Positions 10,890-23,070 of a stretch of 64,000 nt of DNA are shown here, one piece after another. Numbering within the stretch: the stretch's first letter is position 1; each line of letters starts with the position of its first letter. The notes under the pieces are model-generated. The model worked only from the letters and a program-made list of their open reading frames with translations, was not told where the DNA came from and searched no databases. The translations under genes were made by a program, and so were the position numbers. This DNA comes from Urophycis tenuis (Eukaryota > Chordata > Actinopteri > Gadiformes > Phycidae), in assembly GCA_036785325.1 (NCBI GenBank), contig JAXIVH010000081.1:427780-491779 (forward strand). The letters are read 5' to 3'.

Positions 10890-13738
10890 TAGGCGGTGGG
10901 CCAAGTCCCTCTATCTCGCTTAGTTTTTGAGTTTAGATATTCCCCCAAGGTGTGTAGCTCATATTTTAAAATCGACTGTTTAAATAATTCATGAACACTT
11001 TACTGATTGTTTCCACCGTGAATTGTTGCACATTTACATATAATTTAGAGATAATTTCGAGAGACGATCACAAAATTGTGGTGGGTTGAGCTTTGGCTGA
11101 GCTCCAATCAAAGCTTGTGTTGTGACGTTGTTGAATTGAGTTAACCAATCACGTTATTCGTTTAACCGGCGTCACTCCAAAGCCAGGAAGTAAACATCCA
11201 GTTGGAGGAAGGGAGAAACGAGTGCGTGTATCTCCGTTAGACCAGGTAAACTTTGTTTTACATTGACACTTCGACATGTGAATATTGCTTGTTATGTTTT
11301 GGTTGAAAAGAATCCATGTAATGTCTTGCTATTGAATATTCAAACATGTATTCAGTCTGTAAATCCAAATGAACAAGATATCCAAAATCAGTAAGAATGT
11401 TCTGTTACAACAAGAGATATGTTGTCTTTAAACTAGGATTTGGTGTGTATTATTATTTGATCAACAACTAGCTAGTATTTATTTTACTATAATCTTATGT
11501 TGAATCTGTGCATCTTTCCCCTGTTAAATTCCAAACTTCTCTGTCCAAATGTGTGAACAGTGGCAAGCACTTCTCTGTTCAAATGTGAAGATGCTAAAGT
11601 GTACTCTAATGTGATGTTCTCACAGGCATAACTCTGTGTAATGTCTGTCTGGCAACCTGGTCATTATCTAACTTGTCTTTATCTTACTTCAACCTTATCT
11701 GTATCTAGACAACACACACAGTACATGGGAAGGACATCAAGACCCAAGAAGTGATGGTGACTTCAGGCTCACTTCCCCAACACCCACCCTGTCAGCCTTC
11801 ACCATTGAGATCCCCTTGACCACATGCTGACTGTAGAGAGGGAACTGTCAACGAAGAGCATCTCTGCTGCTTGCACTACTCAGGCCATTTGCAATGCCAT
11901 CAGTATTGTGCAGGACCCCTCCCATGGCCTCTTCTGCCCCCTTGCATCAGTGAAAGAGCTTCACAGCCTCAGTTGCAGAGCATTTCAGACTGAATAACTG
12001 AATCTAGCTGCCTCATGAATACATTGCCTCTCCTATTCTCCCTGAACTCCATTTCCTTCCCCGTCTGAACCCACCTGTTACTGCAGCACCTCACACCCAG
12101 ATAACCTAAGGGCAGCTGATTCTGTCACACAGATTCACTAGCACTTTACACTTTCATGCTGGTACACACTGTTTCTATTCCTGAATCTGCTATAAACTAA
12201 TCCTACAAATTGCACTGCTTTTTGTGTGCCTTCCCTGTGTTGTCCACTGTATATTCATAATATGGCTTGTAACATTGCACCCTTGTATCAATATACAGTC
12301 CATGCTGTATGCAATGTGAATGCATACTCCGCACTACTTGTGGTACATATTGCATGTTATTTTGGTAAAAAATGAAAATCCCTCTCAGCAGTAGTATGCC
12401 GTTACGTGTGTTGCTGATGTGACAAGGAAGTGCTGCTTGAAATTATGAATCAGATGCATAACGCACCAATACACACTTGAACAGTGGTCGTATAGAAGCA
12501 TGTGGTTTCTCTCTCTTTTAAGAACTTTGCTATGTACTCTATGTACATAGTGTGTACTGTGCAAGTGAGAGTTTCATCTCTTTTTCAGTTATCACCAAAG
12601 ATTCTAGAGGGCTCCGCTCTGCTCCACTCACATACTGTATACCTTACCCTTTTGGGGAGTACTCTATTTCATACTATCTCTCAATAAAGGTAAAAACAGA
12701 TGGTAGATGCTGTTTATCTTGCTTTAGTCCAGGAAACACATTGGGACACTTATAACAATGCGCAGGCACAAAAAAACCTACAATATTTTACACATATGCT
12801 ACACTCTCGCCAGGGTGCTGACCACAGGGGTATACATACATTTCATGACTGGCAGTTCATCATTGATTTCTAGTTCTACTTGTAGAAACCAGATCCTCAT
12901 AGAGAATTAGAATATATTACTACAAACCTTCACTGTCTTGAGCTGCCTTTTCTCTCCTCTGCTCTTGCAATATGCTCTTTGTTGGTGAAGAGCATGTAGC
13001 ACTCTCGGTAGTATCCAACATTAGCTGGCACATCTTGTATGTTATCCAAGTTCAGCTTATATGCCACTATGGCATTTTCAGCAATTATACTCTGCATGGT
13101 TTGCAGGTTCACCCATGAATGTGCACATTGTACAAATTTTGCCCAACTTGTCTGGGAAAAAGGAGTTACAGGGCTATTTGCAGTTGCAGCTACATGCATG
13201 CAGCACATCATTTTCAGTATTACTACTAGCATACACACGTGTCTGTAGATAGTGTCATCTGTGTAGACAAAATTAGACAAAATGCTACCAACATCTGTCT
13301 ATCGATACCTCTGAAGTTGGAAGTCCATAATCTGAGCAGAAAGGTGTTCCACATCAGCAAGACTACAGTCCGTTATCCTATGGTAGAGCCTTTGCAAATT
13401 CGTCTACACAAAAGTATTACAAACAGTCAATTTTAGAAGTTTATGGCAAAAATGCATTCATTCATTCATTCAAGAGAGCGGCACACAAGCGTCACCCCTC
13501 GTTGTTTACTTCCTGTTGTCAAGGGAACGCAGCGGATTTCTGTAGCAGTCTTGTGAATTTGCCAGTTTAAAAATGTGAGCATTTTGAATGGTTTTTACGT
13601 CTCATGTGCGCGAAACAAAGTTGGAAACAATGTCTGTAGTGCTTAGGTGATTTTTTTAAATGTCATCAGTAAAAAAAATCTTACACACCCGATCGGAATT
13701 TACGAAATTCACAATATCGAAGCTCGGCCCACCGACTA
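10890..13738. mobile_element. 2.85-kb TIR DNA transposon relic, possibly Academ-like
   Basis: The element interrupts the type 1 spacer after U1 copy 12. Its ends are imperfect 16-bp inverted repeats, TAGGCGGTGGGCCAAG and (reverse complement of the right end) TAGTCGGTGGGCCGAG. It is flanked by a 3-bp direct repeat GGT (10887-10889 and 13739-13741), and removing it restores the normal spacer. A TAG terminus plus a 3-bp TSD is also what the Academ element at 28.6 kb shows. No full transposase is present. The interior has one relic frame (separate entry) and about 2 kb that I cannot assign, including transcript-like text at 11.7-12.3 kb. Confidence 0.7.
12930..13280 (-). pseudogene. Relic reading frame inside the 10.9-kb element
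   Basis: A 116-codon open frame. The N-terminal part is not recognisable. The C-terminal part contains SWAKF, then a YYRECYMLFTNKEHIARAEE block of the YH-x2-C-x-x-x-F type found near the N-termini of large fish and invertebrate transposon proteins. Similar YHLxCR motifs occur in the protein of the 28.6-kb Academ element. I read it as a leftover N-terminal exon of a deleted transposase. The start codon is not informative. It could also be chance plus a short match. Confidence 0.4.
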
Positions 13739-14427
13739 GGTGGGAAGGGTCTGGATATTAAGAAGTGTCATTAGGGCAGTTTGTTCTGTGTTGTAATCGT
13801 TAGGTAATGATTTTGTTAGTTAGCAGCATGGTGTTCACATTGTAGACATTGCACGTTAAGCATATCTAATTAGGACAAGATCATGGTTGAGCTTCTCAAC
13901 ATACATCTACGTTCCTTCCATAGTTTAATGTTTATTTGTTGACCATTGCCAGTCCTGTGTCAAAGCATTTTTTACTACCATGGATGTATTATCAGTTATT
14001 ACACACACATTGGGAGCGTAATGTGGCGTTGACAATACATGTGTGATGTTTAAAAATCACTAAAATAACAAGCACATCAGCTTTTCTTAATGCATTTAAT
14101 TTGTAGAAAGTTTCTTGGGAGAGATTGTTTGTGTATAGTTGACATCTTGCTTATGTAACAACTCAATCGTCCTGCAGTCGGCAGCAATGCATTTTGATGG
14201 TATTTATTGATGCAAAATCCCAGAGGATTTCAGCAAAACATGATACAACAAAGATGGAACAAATTGTTTGGTTGAATTGTATGTTAGGGATGCAGATATC
14301 ACAATAGTGATTGTAGTTGGTAGCCAAGGCATTTGTTGTTGTGGCATAATAGTCAGTAAAATGTGAGCACCATGATGTAGACTCTTATGTGGGAGAATCA
14401 CTCCAGCATGTGAGCCGTGTACAACTC

Positions 14428-14591
14428 ATACTTACCTGGCAGGGGAGATACCATGATCAAGAAGGTGGTTCACCCAGGGCGAGGCTCAGCCATTGCACTC
14501 CGGTTGTGCTGACCCCTGCGAATTCCCCAAATGTGGGAATCTCGACTGCATAATTTCTGGTAGTGGGGGACTGCGTTCGCGCTCTCCCCTG
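14428..14591 (+). ncRNA. RNU1: U1 snRNA, array copy 13
   Basis: Consensus sequence throughout. It is the first copy beyond the 2.85-kb insertion, and its own promoter and PSE are intact. The spacer in front lacks the CAATGAGGTAGCATTT block. Confidence 0.95.
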
Positions 14592-15301
14592 ATAATGCTG
14601 TGGCAAAGTAAATGCTGGTGGGAAGGGTCTGGATATTAAGAAGTGTCATTAGGGCAGTTTGTTCTGTGTTGTAATCGTTAGGTAATGATTTTGTTAGTTA
14701 GCAGCATGGTGTTTACATTGTAGACATTGCACGTTAAGCATATCTAATTAGGACAAGATCGTGGTTGAGCTTCTCAACATACATCTACGTTCGTTCCATA
14801 GTTTAATGTTTATTTGTTGACCATTGCCAGTCCTGTGTCAAAGCAGTTTTTTATTACCATGGATGTATTATCAGTTATTACACACACATTGGAGCGTAAT
14901 GTGGCGTTGACAATACATGTGTGATGTTTAAAAATCACTAAAATAACAAGCTTTTCAATGAGGTAGCATTTAATTTGTTGAAAGTTTCTTGGGAGAGATT
15001 GTTTGTGTATAGTTGACATCTTGCTTATGTATTAACTCAATCGTCCTGCAGTCGGCAGCAATGCGTTTTGATGGTATTTATTGATGCAAAATCCCAGAGG
15101 ATTTCAGCAAAACATGATACAACAAAGATGGATCAAATTGTTTGGTTGAATTGTATGTTAGGGATGCAGATATCACAATAGTGATTGTAGTTGGTAGCCA
15201 AGGCATTTGTTGTTGTGGCATAATAGTCAGCAAAATGTGACCACCATGATGTAGACTCTTATGTGGGAGAATCACTCCAGCATGTGAGCCGTGTACAACT
15301 C

Positions 15302-15465
15302 ATACTTACCTGGCAGGGGAGATACCATGATCAAGAAGGTGGTTCACCCAGGGCGAGGCTCAGCCATTGCACTCCGGTTGTGCTGACCCCTGCGAATTCC
15401 CCAAATGTGGGAATCTCGACTGCATAATTTCTGGTAGTGGGGGACTGCGTTCGCGCTCTCCCCTG
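15302..15465 (+). ncRNA. RNU1: U1 snRNA, array copy 14
   Basis: Consensus sequence throughout. The 874-bp unit in front is a near duplicate of the one before copy 12. Confidence 0.95.
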
Positions 15466-16468
15466 ATAATGCTGTGGCAAAGTAAATGCTGGTGGGAAGG
15501 GTCTGGATATTAAGAAGTGTCATTAGGGCAGTTTGTTCTGTGTTGTAATCGTTAGGTAATGATTTTGTTAGTTAGCAGCATGGTGTTCACATTATAGATA
15601 TTGCACGTTAAGCATACCCAATTAGGACAAGATCGTGGTTGAAGTTCTTAACATACATCTACGTTCGTTCCATAGTTTAATGTTTATTTGTTGACCATTG
15701 CCAGTCCTGTGTCAAAATAGTGTAAATACCATGGAAGTATTATCAGTTATTACACACACATTGGGAGCGTAATGTGGCGTTGACAATACATGTGTGATGT
15801 TTAAAAATCACTAAAATAACAAGCACATCAGCTTTTCAATGAGGTAGCATTTAATGCATTTAATTTGTTGAAAGTTTCTTGGGAGAGATTGTTTGTGAAT
15901 AGTTGACATCTTGCTTATGTATTAACTCAATCGTCCTGCAGTCGGCAGCAATGCATTTTGATGGTATTTATTGATGCAAAATCCCAGAGGATTTCAGCAA
16001 AACATGATACAACAAAGATGGAACAAATTGTTTGGTTGAATTGTATGTTAGGGATGCAGATATTAGGGTTGGGCGAATGAAGCCCCATGAGGCTTTGGAA
16101 GGTTCTTCCTGATTGCATCGTAAATGTTTCGGAGCGTCAAAGCATCAAGACAAAACAGTGACATCTGGTGGTTAGCAGACATAACGGCGGCTCTTACCGA
16201 TTCAACAATCACGGACGAAGCCAAATGCCGACAAATTGCCCTTCCCTGACACGTTGGTAAAGCAGAGAGGGGAGACAAAGTGTTCTGTTCCCTTATGAAT
16301 AAAAACTATTAGGCCTACCTGTATGTTTTATCTAAACCTTGTTAGTCAGTGCTGCAAAATTAGCGTCTGGCTATCCTTGAATAAACATTATATTGTTGAT
16401 GTCTCTAATGATTCGAATTGAAGAGTTATACGCGTAAGATATACTATAGTTCGCAGCACGAGTTCAGT

Positions 16469-16538
16469 AAGCCCTTGGGAGAGTGGATTCGCGGTCGCGC
16501 AGCTTGCAAGCGACCGGGGTTCGATACCCCTCATAGAT
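16469..16538 (+). other. tRNA-like segment (SINE head or tRNA pseudogene)
   Basis: The segment has a good T-arm, GGGGTTCGATACCCC, preceded by a box A-like GAGAGTGGATTCGCGG and a GTCGC/GCGAC stem. The anticodon loop is too long for a working tRNA, so a tRNA-derived SINE head or decayed tRNA captured by the hAT element is more likely. Confidence 0.4.
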
Positions 16539-16688
16539 CTAAAAATCGTGAAACGGACGGTTATATATAATGAGATTGCAAAACGCTCGACCGCGATTGT
16601 ATTGAAGACTTCAATCAATGTTTTGCAAAAACTAATAGCAAATAAAGTAATTGCAGCAGATGACCACAGCTAAGGTGTCTCAGATAAC

Positions 16689-16805
16689 AGAAAACATGTA
16701 AAGGGCATTGTGTACAGTGGGGATTGTGAAAACATATAAGGGGCATTGTGTACAGTGGGGATTGTGGAAACATAAGGGGCATTGTGTACAGTGGGGATTG
16801 TGAAG
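16689..16805 (+). repeat. Three-copy 36-40-bp tandem repeat
   Basis: Three copies built around GGGCATTGTGTACAGTGGGG with ATTGTGRAAACAT linkers, shortening by a few bases from copy to copy. They lie inside the 16.06-kb hAT element. Confidence 0.8.
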
Positions 16806-16905
16806 TGCTTGTGCTGTCTCACTATGAGGGTGCTTGTGCAACAAAACATATGTGTTGGGGAAGGTGCTCATTGTGGAACAGAGCTTCTGTCCAGGTTTTT
16901 ATTTA

Positions 16906-17032
16906 AAAACAAGATCTGCTCCACTATATTTGGTTTCAGGCAGTTTCTCCTTGCGCTGACAATTTCGCCAGCTTTGGAGAAAATCCTCTCACAGGGCACC
17001 GAGGATGCCGGTGTGCAGAGATACTGCATTGT
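16906..17032 (-). pseudogene. hAT transposase C-terminal fragment
   Basis: On the minus strand the segment reads through the typical hAT dimerisation end: CTPASSVPCERIFSKAGEIV, then SARRN and VEQILFL. It is nearly the same motif as in the 27.7-kb transposase pseudogene (CTPASSVPCERLFSKAGEVI). Upstream exons are missing, so it cannot be functional. Confidence 0.75.
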
Positions 17033-17385
17033 TTATCAGACCAGTGACGCTTTACGGGGTTGGTACAAGCACCGGTGCCTCTGTGTCAAATGTCCCATTT
17101 AAACTTTTCAGTGACGTCCGAAGCTTCGGACGTCATCAGTCACGTGACCTTACAACTTTGATACGCGCTCCGATACATTGTGCCGAAGCAGATTGCTTTG
17201 CGGAAGTGATACGGGCTTCGGTGCCTCGGTGTCAGACTTCCCATCCCTAGCAGATATCACAATAGTGAATGTAGTTGGTAGCCAAGGCATTTGTTGTTGT
17301 GGCATAATAGTCAGCAAAATGTGACCACCATGATGTAGACTCTTATGTGGGAGAATCACTCCAGCATGTGAGCCGTGTACAACTC

Positions 17386-17549
17386 ATACTTACCTGGCAG
17401 GGGAGATACCATGATCAAGAAGGTGGTTCACCCAGGGCGAGGCTCAGCCATTGCACTCCGGTTGTGCTGACCCCTGCGAATTCCCCAAATGTGGGAATCT
17501 CGACTGCATAATATCTGGTAGTGGGGGACTGCGTTCGCGCTCTCCCCTG
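17386..17549 (+). ncRNA. RNU1: U1 snRNA, array copy 15 (Sm-site variant)
   Basis: Full length, but T128A changes the Sm-type site from AATTTCTGG to AATATCTGG. The uridine run of the Sm site is needed for Sm-ring assembly, so this copy may be unstable or a pseudogene. The flank 25 bp past the gene carries a short deletion (GGTCTGGATATTAAGAAGT reduced to GGT). Confidence 0.9.
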
Positions 17550-18246
17550 ATAATGCTGTGGCAAAGTAAATGCTGGTGGGACGGGTCATTAGGGCAGTTC
17601 GTTCTGTGTTGTAATAGTTAGGTAATGATTTTGTTAGTTAGCAGCATGGTGTTCACATTATAGATATTGCACGTTAAGCATACCCAATTAGGACAAGATC
17701 GTGGTTGAGCTTCTCAACATACATCTACGTTCGTTCCATAGTTTAATGTTTATTCGTTGACCATTGCCAGTCCTGTGTCAAAGCAGTTTTTTATTACCAT
17801 GGATGTATTATCAGTTATTACACACACATTGGGAGCGTAATGTGATGTTGACAATGCATGCCTGATGTTTAAAAATCACTAAAATAACAAGCACATCAGC
17901 TTTTCTTAATGCATTTAATTTGTAGAAAGTTTCTTGGGAGAGATTGTTTGTGTATAGTTGACATCTCGCTTATGTAATAACTCAATCGTCCTGCAGTCGG
18001 CAGCAATGCATTTTGATGGTATTTATTGATGCAAAATCCCAGAGGATTTCAGCAAAACATGATACAACAAAGATGGAACAAATTGTTTGGTTGAATTGTA
18101 TGTTAGAGATGCAGATATCACAATAGTGATTGTAGTTGGTAGCCAAGGCATTTGTTGTTGTGGCATAATAGTCAGTAAAATGTGACCACCATGATGTAGA
18201 CTCTTATGTGGGAGAATCACTCCAGCATGTGAGCCGTGTACAACTC

Positions 18247-18410
18247 ATACTTACCTGGCAGGGGAGATACCATGATCAAGAAGGTGGTTCACCCAGGGCG
18301 AGGCTCAGCCATTGCACTCCGGTTGTGCTGACCCCTGCGAATTCCCCAAATGTGGGAATCTCGACTGCATAATTTCTGGTAGTGGGGGACTGCGTTCGCG
18401 CTCTCCCCTG
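18247..18410 (+). ncRNA. RNU1: U1 snRNA, array copy 16
   Basis: Consensus sequence throughout. A 2-kb hAT element interrupts the downstream spacer 43 bp past the gene, leaving the 3' box untouched. Confidence 0.95.
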
Positions 18411-18453
18411 ATAATGCTGTGGCAAAGTAAATGCTGGTTGGAAGGGTCTGGAT

Positions 18454-20476
18454 TAGTGTTGGGAGGTTCGAATCTTTATACTGTTTTGTTCAATTTACTC
18501 TCGGACAGTAAATTGAACAAATCTTTGAACGAGTCATTTCGTTCATTTCGTAATTTTTTTACAGCAGGTGGCGCTGTAGCCCTCTTGTGAGCGTTGTAAA
18601 AAAGATCGCGGTTCTCAAACACTTAACAATGAAGGCAACATGGTTTACTTCAGCTGACAAAGTGTATACAAAATTCCACAAGCAATTCAAACCATGTGAA
18701 AACCTAGGAAAGCAAAAACACACCACTATAAAGTGACTTGTGTCCTGTATCCTCCCTGCCACTGTTGTTTGACAGCACGACATGACAGTGACTTGGTAGC
18801 TGTCACATGACAAATGAACGAGACCGATCCGAATGAATGAACGAGAACGACCCGTTCAGCCTGCCTGTCACGTGACAAATGAACGGCTTGATGAACGAAT
18901 GAACGAGTCGAGAACGACCCGTTCAGCCTGCCTGTCACGTGACAAATGACCGAGAGACCGATCCTTATGGATCCAACGTGACAGCTGGTAGAAAACAAGT
19001 GAATGTAAAACTCACTCATTTTGGCAATTAGTAAGACAAATAGTAGGCAATGAATAAGTTCCTTAAAACGTTTACATGGTGCATTTACCCTTTCATGCAA
19101 AACATCAATTACCTCAGGCAGTGGAAAACAAATGTATAAATAATAATGTCAACTTGCGACGTGAATCAGATGCGCACAGCTGATGCGACACCGGCATATG
19201 CCGTCACTGTAACCAAGTGAACCCCCTCTTGCGCTGTCAAAGTGTGAATGCTGACAGTGTGTGACAGAGGGGTATTTAAACCGAGATGCAAACTTGGTCT
19301 GTGTGAGCTGCACTTTATCAGAGGCTCTGAAATGAACATTTAGTGAGGATTTGTGGTGCATTACTATCTCCTTTTCTCATCCAATCCTAAACGGTTATTC
19401 CGGCCAAACAGTTAAATCGAACGCAACTGGACATTAGATTTGTCTGTGAAGACGTTTCGCCTCTTATCCGAGCGGCTTCATCAGTTCGTAGTACGGATCG
19501 GTCTCTCGTACTATGAACCAGTTCATCAGTTCGTAACGCATCAGTCTGACTAGTCCGCACTATTGCGGACTAGTCAGACTGATGCGTTACGAACTGATGA
19601 AGCCGCTTGGATAAGAGGCGAAACGTCTTCACAGACAGCGGACTACTCAGACTGATGCGTTACGAACTGATGAAGCCGCTTGGATAAGAGGCGAAACGTC
19701 TTCACAAATCTAATGTCCAGTTGCGTTCGATTTAACTGTTGGCCGGATTAAGCATGACCTGGATGAATGAGAACATGCATAGACCTAAACGGTTATGTGT
19801 CTAAAAACAGAGATGATGTACAGGAGGATGTACAGCTATTAAAGTTGAGGAGTTTAACTGAATTAAAATGATATAATTCAAAAGAAAGATTACAAAAACC
19901 GAAGACCACTGATTAATTATGATTTCATGAATGAATAATGTATTATGATATTTTATTATTTTGTGGCATATATAACACAAGATCAACATGTTAATATCAT
20001 TTTCTTTTTTTAATAACACACTTTACATTATGTAGGCTACAAAACACTATATACATCTACAAGAAGACCACTAATCAATTATAACATCACAAATCAGACA
20101 TCATTCATTTCCTTGTTAGTGTCCACAGCCCCATACGTAGCTGAGCTACTGGGTGTCACGTGAGAAATGAACGAGAGACCGATCCGTACTATGAACGATT
20201 CGGTGAACGAACTGTTGTGCTTAGTGCTGGCCACATAGCCTGAGTGGCCTGGCTGTCACGTGACAAATGAACGAGAACCTGACGGACGCACAGTTGAGTG
20301 AGTCGTGAACGAATCATTTCTGTTTCCTGTCCTGCTGACTGTGGGTTTGTGCAGCTGCCATGTGGCCAGGGAAGGTACTGCATGAACGAATCACTCACTG
20401 AGATGACTCATTACTCCCGAGTCATCTAAAAGATTCGTTGATATAGAACGAATCGTTCACGTCCGACACATCACTA
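18454..20476. mobile_element. Non-autonomous hAT element with 8-bp TSD GTCTGGAT
   Basis: This 2,023-bp element is bounded by perfect 8-bp duplications GTCTGGAT (18446-18453 and 20477-20484) in a type 1 spacer. Its ends begin TAGTGTTGGGAGG and, inverted, TAGTGATGTGTCGG. Subterminal zones carry repeated GAACGA and CTGTCACGTGACAAATGA blocks (18.80-18.96 kb and 20.15-20.29 kb), typical of transposase-binding subterminal repeats. No transposase frame remains. A separate 385-bp insertion sits at 19.40-19.78 kb. Confidence 0.88.
19399..19783. mobile_element. 385-bp inverted-dimer insert with 13-bp flanking repeats
   Basis: The insert is bracketed by the 13-bp direct repeat CCTAAACGGTTAT (19386-19398 and 19784-19796). 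Such a long duplication suits target-primed reverse transcription more than a cut-and-paste transposon. The body is a large inverted repeat centred near 19560. One arm is a tandem dimer of a 73-bp unit containing CTGATGAAGCC, GCTTGGATAAG and AGGCGAAACGTCTTC. The unit is common in fish repeats. A Penelope-like origin is inferred. Confidence 0.6.
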
Positions 20477-21160
20477 GTCTGGATATTAAGAAGTGTCATT
20501 AGGGCAGTTTGTTCTGTGTTGTAATCGTTAGGTAATGATTTTGTTAGTTAGCAGCATGGTGTTCACATTATAGATATTGCACGTTAAGCATATCTAATTA
20601 GGACAAGATCGTGGTTGAGGTTCTCAACATACATCTACGTTCGTTCCATAGTTTAATGTTTATTTGTTGACCATTGCCAGTCCTGTGTCAAAGCAGTTTT
20701 TATTACCATGGACGTATTATCAGTTATTACACACACATTGGGAGCGTAATGTGGCGTTGACAATACATGTGTGATGTTTAAAAATCACTAAAATAACAAG
20801 CTTTTCAATGAGGTAGCATTTAATGCATTTAATTTGTTGAAAGTTTCTTGGGAGAGATTGTTTGTGTATAGTTGACATCTTGCTTATGTATTAACTCAAT
20901 CGTCCTGCAGTCGGCAGCAATGAATTTTGATGGTATTTATTGATGCAAAATCCCAGAGGATTTCAGCAAAACATGATACAACAAAGATGGAACAAATTGT
21001 TTGGTTGAATTGTATGTTAGGGATGCAGATATCACAATAGTGATTGTAGATGGTAGCCAAGGCATTTGTTGTTGTGGCATAATAGTCAGTAAAATGTGAC
21101 CACCATGATGTAGACTCTTATGTGGGAGAATCAGTCCAGCATGTGAGCCGTGTACAACTC

Positions 21161-21324
21161 ATACTTACCTGGCAGGGGAGACACCATGATCAAGAAGGTG
21201 GTTCACCCAGGGCGAGGCTCAGCCATTGCACTCCGGTTGTGCTGACCCCTGCGAATTCCCCAAATGTGGGAATCTCGACTGCATAATTTCTGGTAGTGGG
21301 GGACTGCGTTCGCGCTCTCCCCTG
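21161..21324 (+). ncRNA. RNU1: U1 snRNA, array copy 17
   Basis: Full length with T22C only. The downstream spacer has the same GGTCTGGATATTAAGAAGT to GGT deletion seen after copy 15, giving an 860-bp unit. Confidence 0.95.
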
Positions 21325-22020
21325 ATAATGCTGTGGCAAAGTAAATGCTGGTGGGAAGGGTCATTAGGGCAGTTTGTTCTGTGTTGTAATCGTTAGGTAA
21401 TGATTTTGTTAGTTAGCAGCATGGTGTTCACATTATAGATATTGCACGTTAAGCATACCCAATTAGGACAAGATCGTGGTTGAGCTTCTCAACATACATC
21501 TACGTTCGTTCCATAGTTTAATGTTTATTTGTTGACCATTGCCAGTCCTGTGTCAAAGCATTTTTTACTACCATGGATGTATTATCAGTTATTACACACA
21601 CATTGGGAGCGTAATGTGGCGTTGGCAATACATGTGTGATGTTTAAAAATCACTAAAATAACAAGCACATCAGCTTTTCTTAATGCATTTAATTTGTAGA
21701 AAGTTTCTTGGGAGAGATTGTTTGTGTATAGTTGACATCTTGCTTATGTATTAACTCAATCGTCCTGCAGTCGGCAGCAATGCATTTTGATGGTATTTAT
21801 TGATGCAAAATCCCAGAGGATTTCAGCAAAACATGATACAACAAAGATGGAACAAATTGTTTGGTTGAATTGTATGTTAGGGATGCAGATATCACAATAG
21901 TGATTGTAGTTGGTAGCCAAGGCATTTGTTGTTGTGGCATAATAGTCAGTAAAATTTGACCACCATGATGTAGACTCTTATGTGGGAGAATCAGTCCAGC
22001 ATGTGAGCCGTGTACAACTC

Positions 22021-22184
22021 ATACTTACCTGGCAGGGGAGATACCATGATCAAGAAGGTGGTTCACCCAGGGTGAGGCTCAGCCATTGCACTCCGGTTGT
22101 GCTGACCCCTGCGAATTCCCCAAATGTGGAAATCTCGACTGCATAATTTCTGGTAGTGGGGGACTGCGTTCGCGCTCTCCCCTG
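22021..22184 (+). ncRNA. RNU1: U1 snRNA, array copy 18
   Basis: Full length with C53T at the base of stem-loop 2 and G110A, which breaks a C-G pair in stem-loop 3. It is the first member of the 1765-bp higher-order repeat. Confidence 0.92.
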
Positions 22185-22906
22185 ATAATGCTGTGGCAAA
22201 GTAAATGCTGGTGGGAAGGGTCTGGATATTAAGAAGTGTCATTAGGGCAGTTTGTTCTGTGTTGTTATCGTTAGGTAATGATTTTGTTAGTTAGCAGCAT
22301 GGTGTTTACATTGTAGACATTGCACGTTAAGCATATCTAATTAGGACAAGATCGTGGTTGAGCTTCTCAACATCTACATCTACGTTCGTTCCATAGTTTA
22401 ATGTTTATTTGTTGACCATTGCCAGTCCTGTGTCAAAGCAGTTTTTTATTACCATGGATGTATTATCAGTTATTACACACACATTGGGAGCGTAATGTGG
22501 CGTTGACAATACATGTGTGATGTTTAAAAATCACTAAAAAAACAAGCTTTTCAATGAGGTAGCATTTAATGCATTTAATTTGTTGAAAGTTTCTTGGGAG
22601 AGATTGTTTGTGTATAGTTGACATCTTGCTTATGTATTAACTCAAACGTCCTGCAGTCGGCAGCAATGCATTTTGATGGTATTTATTGATGCAAAATCCC
22701 AGAGGATTTCAGCAAAACATGATACAACAAAGATGGAACAAATTGTTTGGTTGAATTGTATGTTAGGGATGCAGATATCACAATAGTGATTGTAGTTGGT
22801 AGCCAATGCATTTGTTGTTGTGGCATAATAGTCAGCAAAATGTGACAACCATGATGTAGACTCTTATGTGGGCAAATCACTCCAGCATGTGAGCCGTGTA
22901 CAACTC

Positions 22907-23070
22907 ATACTTACCTGGCAGGGGAGATACCATGATCAAGAAGGTGGTTCACCCAGGTTGAGGCTCAGCCATTGCACTCCGGTTGTGCTGACCCCTGCGA
23001 ATTCCCCAAATGTGGGAATCTCGACTGCATAATTTCTGGTAGTGGGGGACTGCGTTCGCGCTCTCCCCTG
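22907..23070 (+). ncRNA. RNU1: U1 snRNA, array copy 19
   Basis: Full length with adjacent changes G52T and C53T. G52 should pair with C87 at the foot of stem-loop 2, so the stem is weakened. Identical in these bases to copy 21. Confidence 0.92.

Larger units (their letters stand above)
16064..17249. mobile_element. Non-autonomous hAT element with 8-bp TSD GCAGATAT
   Basis: This 1,186-bp element sits in a type 1 spacer and is flanked by perfect 8-bp duplications GCAGATAT (16056-16063 and 17250-17257). Its ends are TAGGGTTGGGCGAATGAAGC and, inverted, TAGGGATGGGAAGTCTGACA. Both are hAT-like and similar to the ends of the 27.3-38.5-kb hAT. It keeps a fragment of the transposase C-terminus, so it is an internal-deletion derivative. 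It also contains a tRNA-like segment and a short tandem repeat. Confidence 0.88.

Noticed and set aside
11700..12300. Transcript-like text inside the 10.9-kb element (captured host gene?)
   Set aside because: No open frame or splice pattern supports a gene, and I could not identify a parent.
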